Positions 54,101-63,900 of a stretch of DNA of 64,000 nt are shown here, in pieces. The translations under genes and the position numbers were made by a program. Every line of letters begins with the position of its first letter. Positions within the stretch are counted from its first letter, which is position 1. Origin of the DNA: Phallusia mammillata (lineage: Eukaryota; Chordata; Ascidiacea; Phlebobranchia; Ascidiidae); assembly GCA_003260075.1 (NCBI GenBank), contig QLIY01000371.1, positions 80,444 through 144,443 of the forward strand. Direction: 5' to 3'. The notes under the pieces were generated by a model. The model was not told where the DNA came from and made no database searches. It was given only the letters and a program-made list of their open reading frames with translations.

Positions 54101-55177
54101 TACATCACCTGTGTTAAACTCCCTTACACATCAACAGCTGACACTTGTTTGAATCTTCCTAGACATCCCGGCATCAGGAGGAGCAGAAATTGATCCCGAT
54201 GCATCAATAGCTGAGATCTCGATCCAGGATAGCGATGATCCTCATGGAGTCTTCCAGATAACGCCCACATCACAGAGGGTGGATGTTGAGGAAGAAGGAA
54301 GAGACATCGACATCTTCATCTCCAGGAGGTTCGGATCAATCGGAAGAGTACGAGTGTATTATGACGTCATACCCGGTAAGTGTCTGTGACGTGATACGAG
54401 TGTATTATGACGTCATACTCGGTAAGTGACTGTGACGTCATACGAGTGCACTATGACGTCATACCCGGTAATTGAATGTGACTTCATACACAGTTTTGCG
54501 TTGCCGTGATGAAAACTTTAATGCGTCACTGACAGGTACACTGTCTACGTTGAATCCCGACATTGAAGTAGCCGACCCAGGGCAGGATTTTACTTTCGAC
54601 GCCGAACAAAGTTTCGTCGATTTCGATGACGGAGTTACGTCACTGCCCATTGTGATGCAAATAATTGATGACGACATTCCTGAGTTGAATGAGATTTTCC
54701 ACGTCAACCTCACTCGTGTTGACCTCATCAGTGATGACGTCAGACCGATACTTCCGCCGACAATCAGTAAGTTTCGATCGTTTTTCGATACAGGGGATTC
54801 ACCTACTGGTGTTTCTAGGTGAGGGGAATTCCCTTGCACAGGTAGTCATCAACGCGAACGACGGAACGAAGGGAATTGTGGGATTTCACGCCGATTCCTC
54901 CCGTGTTGATGTGGAAGAAGGGATCGGGATGTTACGGCTCAGGATCGTCCGGGATCGCGGGACTTACGGAAGAGTCACTGTGTTCGTCTTCTCGCAAAAC
55001 AGGGATGCGGTTATTGATGAGGATTTCACCTGCGAACCTGAGGTGGGTCGCACAGAAGGGTTTGTTACTTTTCCCCCCTAGGTCAGGGTTGTCCAAAGTG
55101 CGGCCGGCGGACCAAATGCGGCTCCCGACGGCATGTCAAGTGGCCTCTGGCTGTTGTTTTCAAATTGTGTTGCGTAT

Positions 55178-55232
<55 letters not shown>

Positions 55233-58200
55233 GGTTAAGTTTTTGGGTTGTGGCGACTTGCTTTTCTGGAACTTCTTTATTTATTAAATTCTTCATTTGA
55301 AAACTTGGGAAAAGCTTGGTCCGCGGGCGTCTTCACCTGATAAAAATTGGCTCCCATTAAAAAAAAGTTTGGGCACCCCTGCCCTAGATACAACAGTTCC
55401 CATAATCCATACCCACATTTGATTGTAGTATTTTCAGTATCCAATATTTTTCTCCAGTTTTTCTTTAAATCTCGGAATCATGTTATTCGGCTGTTGTGTC
55501 TTGTCCAATTCGACTTTTCACTCGTGAGGTTCCTCTGTTTCAGACGATCGAGTTCGGCGACAACCAAGACACCGCAGTGTACGACATAGGGGGGGGGGGC
55601 ACATTTCACTCGTGAGGTTCCTCTGTTTTAGACGATCGAGTTCGGCGACAACCAAGACACCGCAGTGTACGACATAGAAATCATAGACGATTCGACACCG
55701 GAGGGCGCTGAAACATTTGACGTGTTGCTTGGCAACCCGTCGCACGGCTTGCAGCTGGGGAACGTTACCAGGGCAGCGGTTACCATCGTTTCGAGTGATG
55801 ACGCACATGGGAGGTTGGCCTTCGATAATCCCGCTAATATCGCGATCACTGAACCGGAACTTTCAAAGTGAGTCTTTTTAGTGCGGATCCCGAACCGGTT
55901 CCACCAGAGCAGATTTAGAATTGTTCCATAAGTCATCATTGCAAATTTATTCAACTGAAGTTATTGGTGGTTTGAAGGCTTTGTATTGCAAAATGTAGTC
56001 TAGTTTTATTTTTCATATATATATATTTAAATATGAAGCCTAAATGTGATGCACTGCCTGGGTGTGAAAATATAAAATCTTTGTTTGTTTTTTGCATTTT
56101 GTAAAGTTGAAGTCGCGTTTATGAGCTTTTTTCTGCAAAATGTAGTCTACATGCGATGCACATTGAAATATTAAACCATAGTTTGTGTTTTGCATGACGT
56201 AGATTTAAGTGGCGTTTACGCTCTGTTCCATTGTGGATCAAACAACTTAACGCAAAACTCAGTCTATTTGTTTTGTTTTTTTTCTGCAGTATTTCCAACA
56301 GCAAAGTTGAACTGGTGGTATCCCGCCTGCCACTGGATGGCGTGTTCGGTCAAATTTCCGTCCAGTTCAAAATTGAGCGTGTGACGTCATCAGGTGACGT
56401 CACCAGTGATGATGTCATCGATTTAGTTCCGAGCAGTGGTTATGTGACGATTGAGGATGGAATCGGGTTTGAGGTGGGAATTAAGTCTGAGAAAAGCCTG
56501 GTGTGTTGCAACAAAATACGGATAGATAAGTTAGGGTTGATCTGCCACAAAAAGCTGCAATAAATGAAGCTTGTATTGCATTTATATAATTTTTTTATCT
56601 TTACAACTCCGATACATTCAAATGCTGCATTCGTTTTTTTAATCTTTTTTTTTCGGACCAAATTGTTTCGTTGGTTTCGGTTTTTGTGTTTAGATGTTTT
56701 TGTCGTTGTGTATTTGTTTTAAATAAATAGATTTGGTAAATTGTTGAAAGCAGTTTCATGAATGTATGTGATTTTTAAACACGTTTTTTTTGTTTGCTGG
56801 AAGATTTAGTTCCACATGAGCAGGCCTTACACATTTCACAAACATTCCGAATTATTTTTCCAGGTTCTTGAGATTTCGGCAGGGGGGGGGGGTGTTTTTT
56901 TAATCTTTTTTTTCGGACCAAACTGTTTCGTTGGTTGCGGTTTTTGTGTTTAGATGTTTTTGTCGTTGTGTATTTGTTTTTAAATAAATAGATTTGGTAA
57001 ATTGTTGAAAGCAGTTTCATGAATGNCAAACGTCTCCTTGAGTTGGCTGACCAAATTTTTTGTGACAATATTTCAGACGCGAAACAAAATCCCGCCTCTA
57101 CAAACTGTGATGGTTAAACACGTTTTGTTTGTTTGCTGGAAGCTTTGATTTAGTTCCACTTAAGCAGGCCTTACACATTTCACAAATATTCCGAATTATT
57201 TTTCCAGGTTCTTGAGATTTCGGCAGTAGCAGACGATTTGCCGGAGCTTGAGGAATGTTTCCGTGTGACCTTGTTTGACCCCCAGCATGGCGCCACTTTG
57301 AACACGACAGGAACAACAACTGATATTTGTATCGGTGAAAACGACGCCCCCTATGGATTGTTTGCTGTCTATCCGTCTGCTTCCAGGTATTCCCCTGACA
57401 AACATGAAAGGAAGAAAACCCACAATTATATTGTTGTGTTTCAACTCGGCATGAATCATCTTTCAGTTTGTAAGGCTGAGATCGCAAGTAGTTTTAATGT
57501 TTTAAAGTAAATATTTCAACAGAATGGTAAAACGCCTGCACTGGGATGTATTCTTTATGCACCAGTTCTGTGGTAGTCACCCATTTAATTAAATTGCTGT
57601 TTAAGTCTGTGTATAGTGTTCCTAAATTTTGATATATTTTGAAGAAAATTTTTCTGGAGGGGGGGGGGATGTGGTAGTCACCCAGTTAGTTAAATTGCTG
57701 TTTAAGTCTGTGTATAGTATAGTGTTCCTAAATTTTGATATATTTTGAAGAAAATTTTTCTGGAACAAAACCCAAATAAATCACGTTTGCCGCCACATTG
57801 CGACTAGATTGTTTAAATTCAACGTTTGATAAATTGGTTATTAAAGTGATGAACAGCAAGCTTTTCTTGTTTTTTATTGTGTCGAGTTCATTTGTTCCAA
57901 ACACGTTTTTTTTTCATCAGAAATTCTTCCCGAGATTTTCGTGTGAGGGAAAGCACCGCTAACCACGTGATCCACTTCGATGTTGTGCGTCATCAAGGTG
58001 ACCTTGGGAAAGTGACGGTGGATGTTTCGACTTTGCAAGGTGAAATAAATTAGTGTTTGAAAGATTAAGTTTGTATTTGCACTGAAGTGAACTGCTGGTA
58101 ATGATCAACTTAAAATCTCTATTTACCAGTGGAAAAAAAGTGAAAGTCGTATGGAAAGTTTAAACTTCATTTTTTAAATTAAACTGCTGGCGACGATCAA

Positions 58201-59404
58201 GTTGAAATATGTATACACCTGTGGACAGATGTAAAGTCGTATTGGACTTTGAAACGTCAATTATACATAATAAAAACTGGTGGAAGAGCAATATATGTTT
58301 ATATATTATGCCTGGCAGCAATAGTTTATGCAGTGAAAGTTTAACATTTTAACATGATTTACAGTTTTCCTCTATTTTGTTTTCTTTATGGAACAGATTC
58401 AGCCGTTCCCATTTCTTCGTCCAACAACCTGACCTGGGCATTGTCCCCGTTCCAAACCTTTAACGGAAGCGGTGGCTTCCGGTTTCACAGTTTCCATGAC
58501 AACAGTGACAACTACTTGATATATCTGACGTCAAACCTGGTTCGACCAATCACATCGCCCGTAGGAAGTCGGGGAACAGTGACGTCTTTAACACCTGACA
58601 TCCACTCAACCCTGTATGTTTGGAGAGGCGTGTACGTCCCAACACAGGTCGGTAACTCATAGTAAAATATCTTAATTCATTGTTGCATAAAGATCCGGTG
58701 ATTATTTCAACTTTTAATGACACTTAAGTTAATAGAGCTCTTCTGGCAAATGTATTTTTATTCCGACGTTTCAACGTCCTATACAGGTTGTCTTCATCAG
58801 GGTAAATAACACTGAATGCGCGTAGTACAGTGCACGATAAACAAAGGAGAAAAAAGAATGAAAGAACAGTCGCAGTCATTGTTATTTACCCTGATGAAGG
58901 CGACCTGTATAGGACGTCGAAACGTCGCTAAAAATACATTTGCTAGCTCTATAAACTGGATATTATGCCTGGCAGCAATAGCTTATATATTTAGTGAAAA
59001 TATGAGATTTGTTTATTGTTTTTAAATTTTTCTGCAGACAATTGAAACAGACGGAGCATCAGATGCTACAACTTTCACGATCTCAGACCAACTTTATATT
59101 TTTATTTGCAACTCCGGGGAAAGTGGAAGGTGAATGTCGTGTGTTTTGTAATAAAGTAAATAATTCGGATCGCTCATGTGGTTTAAAAGCCCCCGCAAAT
59201 GTTTTTGATGCAAACGACCTTAGTTGGAATTCGTGTGTTTTCTAATAAAGTAAATAAGCTGAAAAGGTTTAAGAGTTCTTGCAATTGGTTTTGATGCAAA
59301 CGACCTTGAAGGTTAAATTCGATACCAAACGTCTCCTTGAGTTGGCTGACCAAATTTTTTGTGACAATATTTCAGACGCGAAACAAAATCCCGCCTCTAC
59401 AAAC

Positions 59405-59478
<74 letters not shown>

Positions 59479-60943
59479 TCGACACGAAGGGCGCCACTAG
59501 TGTGACACCGTTCACCAGTGATGACGTCACTTACATATTCGTCACAAACAGCCTTGATAACAATCATGTAAGTTACTTTGTTGTGAAAAAATCTTGCGTA
59601 GAAATGTACTTTCGATAAGATTAACTGCGTTAAAATCTGATATGCATAAAACAGCTTATGGGTTTTTCCCCATTTTTAATATTTGTAGCAAATAAGAACT
59701 CTTCACTGTTGTTTAAATCAACGGGACTTAATTTTGAGTAAAATTTTAATTTGAACAACATTTCAGGTGTCGAGTATCGATTCGGTTTTGTTCCGCTTCA
59801 ATGAACAGCTGGAAAGACTTGAGCAGATCCAAACTTTGCCCACGAGAGGCGCAACAAAGTCGAGCGTTTTTGAAATGTCAGGAAACCAATATTTGGCGAT
59901 TGCAAACAGGTTTGTGCGAAGTGAATCAAAAATCTAAAAACTTTTGCAAAATCTACTGACACCGTACCTCACGGGACGCCCGCATTTACGTAATTTTCGA
60001 CTGGTGGCGCAAAGAGCACTTTTCACATTTAAAACATTATATCTCCAAAAATGCTCACGGTTAGGGCTATTAGGGTCGGGGTAAGGTATTAGCATTCAAA
60101 ATTCAGCAAAATAAGTGAAATAACTTAATTTTTAATGTAAGTCTCCCGTGAGGTATGGTGTTAATAGCTCTAGCTCTACCCAATTTTCTCCACCAAAACT
60201 TTTACAGATTTGACTCTGAGGTTGAGGGAAATCCCCCGGTGATGTCAGTTGTTTATAAATGGGACAAAGATTCTAGAACTTTCGTCCAACGACAATCGCT
60301 GGATGTTTCCCACGCTAATGATGTCATCCACTATGACGTGGGAGGACAACATTTTTTTATTGTTTCGTGCGCTTCTCAGGATAACAAGCAAGTGACGTCA
60401 TTTGCTTCTGACGTCATCGAAGTGTTTCAGGTATTGTGACGTCACACATATTGTTTATCAAAATTTTTTTGTCAGTGTGAAAGTTGAATTCGTTGCAAAT
60501 ACAAATCAAAGTATTTTGGCGCTGTTTTTTTGTATGTCAACAAGAAATAATTACGATATTTGTGTGTTAAAAAATAGCTAAAGTTGTTCAGTTATTTTGT
60601 TTAATATGAATCTTGGTTAGATCCAATCTGCGTTTTGGCCTGATTAAACGGTTTCGTCTGTACATATGTGTGTTGCAGGTTTTTGTCAATGACAATCAAG
60701 GTCACTTGATATTTCGTCCGCAACAAACGATTCCTCTCACGGGAATAAATAAATTGGAAATAATTACGTCACCAGCACAAAGTTTCTCCCTGCAACACGA
60801 AATACAGGTGTGGATGCGTTCATGCGTGACATTATATTGTTGAAACATATTTTTTTCTGCAGGAAAAATTTCTGAACGAAAACCAAGCCACGCTCTTGTG
60901 CGCCTCTAGTGACAACGCATCCGCTTGTTTTTTGTTTGATCAT

Positions 60944-60997
<54 letters not shown>

Positions 60998-63900
60998 CGT
61001 AACAATCGCGGAAACAATTTCGGCCAATCACGTGATTCCGCACGTCGTCACATCAACCCTGGTGGTCGCTATGGCGACGAATCTACAACAAACCGAACGC
61101 TCCACCGATGGTAACCATGACAACGCGCTGGGTTTCAAGCAGTTCTCTTCGTCCGGTGTCTATGACATCATAAACATGGTTGACAACACAACTGGAGGAA
61201 CAATGGGCGATTATGTTGCGATCCGAAATTCTTCGAGTTTGACCTTTGAACCCGGAGTGCGAGTGATGACGATGGCAATTACGTTGATCGACGACATTGA
61301 ACCTGAACAAGATGAAAGATTTCAGGTGAGGAACAGATTGTTGTGTCAATGACTTCCCTGCATGGTACGACACAGATGCTAGTTTGTCTGGTGCTTTATG
61401 GGTGGACCAACAAATAGTGCAGATAAAGTCTTGAACCACTCTGTAACGTTTGGTCGCCATAGAATTTCAACAGTGGTAATCAATGTTACATTTGTAAACG
61501 ATGGATGCTGCACACACAACTCACATTGCGCTTGAATCGTGTATAGGTTCTAGATGCCCCAATCACAAGTAAAAATGGAGATCAATAGCAAACGTTTTAG
61601 CTTCTTTCTTCTTTTTGTGATTATTTTTTCCTTTTGAACTGAAACTGTGTTTTGTAGATTTTTGTTTCGAAAATAGAAGATTTCACTGACGCTTTTTTGA
61701 GCGTATTATAAACATTTTCGCTTCCTTTATTTTTCAGATTGTTTTAGGCAACTCACGTGACCATCGAGCTGTTATTGACGAGAATAGTTTGTTGAACGTC
61801 ATAATCGAATCGAACGACGACGCTCACGGAGTTTTCGGGTTTGACTTCGTGAGTCTATGTTTTAAACTTGTTTTTTATCAGGTGGTTGACATGATAATGA
61901 CGGTTCGAACTTTCCATAATAAACTCGACTTTGTGTGTTCTGCTGGGGTTAATTTGGCGCATTATAATCAAGACTGCTGTAAAATTCAAATCAGGAGGAT
62001 TAGAACCGTAAACCAACCCAAGTTAACTTATTTCAGATTTTAGGATTTGGTTAATATTGCAGTTTTATAGACCCACTGCGGAATTGTGTGTTTTCAACTT
62101 ATGTCATTACCCTGATAAAGGTGTCTCGCATGGGACATCGAAACGTTGCCAAATTATAATAAAGACTGCTGGAAGAGCTAAATTTGTTGCCACACAGCGG
62201 AATGTTGAAGAATTCCCACTATACCGTTGAGCAGATTCGGGGGGGGGGGTTAGGGTCTGGGTAAGGTATTAGCATTTAAAATTCAACAAAATTAGTAAAA
62301 TAACTTAATTTCCAATGTAAATTTTTCAAAAACTTACTTTGTAGCTAAGTGTGGGTCTCCTGTGAGGTATGGTGTAAATAGCTCTAGCTCTGCCCAATTT
62401 TCTACCAAAACTTTTACAGATTTGACTCTGAGGTTGAGGGAAATCCCCCTGTGATGTCAGTTGTTTATAAATGGGACAAAGTTTCTAGAACTTTCGTTCA
62501 ACGACAATCGCTCGATGTTTCCCACGCTAATGATGTCATTCACTATGACGTGGGAGGACAACATTTTTTGATTGTTTCGTGCGCTTCTCAGGATAACAAA
62601 CGAGTGACGTCATTAACTTCTGACGTCATCGAAGTGTTACAGGTATTGTGACGTCACACATATTGTTTATCAAATTTTTTTGCCAGTGTTAAAGTTGAAT
62701 TTGTTGCAAATACAAATCAAAGTAATTTAGCGCAGGTTTTTTAACTAACAATAATCCAGATACCTGTGTGTTGATTTTTTTCCAGTTGTTGTGTGGAACG
62801 CAGGTATTTTAATTGGCAACAAGCAATCATTCAGATTTTTGTGTGGTAAAATTTTTTCTACTTTTTTATGGTTTGTTTTCGAGTTGTTTTGTTTAATGCA
62901 AATCTTGTCCAGATTAAACCGGTAAATCGGGATCCAATTTGTGTTTTGTCCCGATTAACCGGATTGCGATTAACCAGTTCCGTCATATATGTGTGTTGCA
63001 GATTTTCGTCAATGACAATCAAGGTCACTTGATATTTCGTCCTCAACAAACGATTCCTCTCATGCGAATAAATAAACTGGAAATAATTACGTCACCAGCG
63101 CAAACTTTCTTCCTGCAACACGAAATACAGGTTTGGATGCGTTCATGCGTTTATGCGTGACATTATGTTGTTGAAACATCGAGATTTTCTGCAGGAAAAA
63201 TTTCTAAACGAAAACCGAGCCACGCTCTTGTGCGCCTCTAGTGACAACACATCTGCTTGTTTTTTGTTCGATCATGAATCGCAATTGTTCGTGAAAATCG
63301 CGGAAACGATTCCGGCCAATCACGTGATTCCGCACGTCATCACATCAACCATGGTGGTTGCTATGGCGACGAATCGACAACAAAGCGAACTTTCCACCGA
63401 TGTTAACCATGACAACGCGCTGGGTTTCAAGCAGTTCTCTTCGTCCGGTGTCTATGACGTCATAAACATGGTTGACAACACAACTGGGGGAACAATGGGC
63501 GATTATGTCGCTATCCGAAATTTTTCGAGTTTGACCTTTGAACCCGGAGTGCGAGTGATGACGATGGCAATGACGTTGATCGACGACATTGAACCTGAAC
63601 GAGATGAAAGATTTCAGGTGAGGAACAGATTGTTGTGTCAATGACTTCCCTGCATGATACGACACAGATGCTAGTTTGTCTGTTGCTTTGTGAGTGGACC
63701 AACATATGGTTCAGATAAAGTCTTGAACCACTCTCTAACGTTTGGCCGCCTTAGAATTTCAACAGTGATAATCAATGTTACATTTGTAAACGATGGATGC
63801 TGCACACTAAACTGGCATTGCGCTTGAATCGTGTATAGGCTCCAGATGCCCCAATCACAAGTAAAAATGGGATTAATAGCAAACGTTTTAGCTTCTTTCT

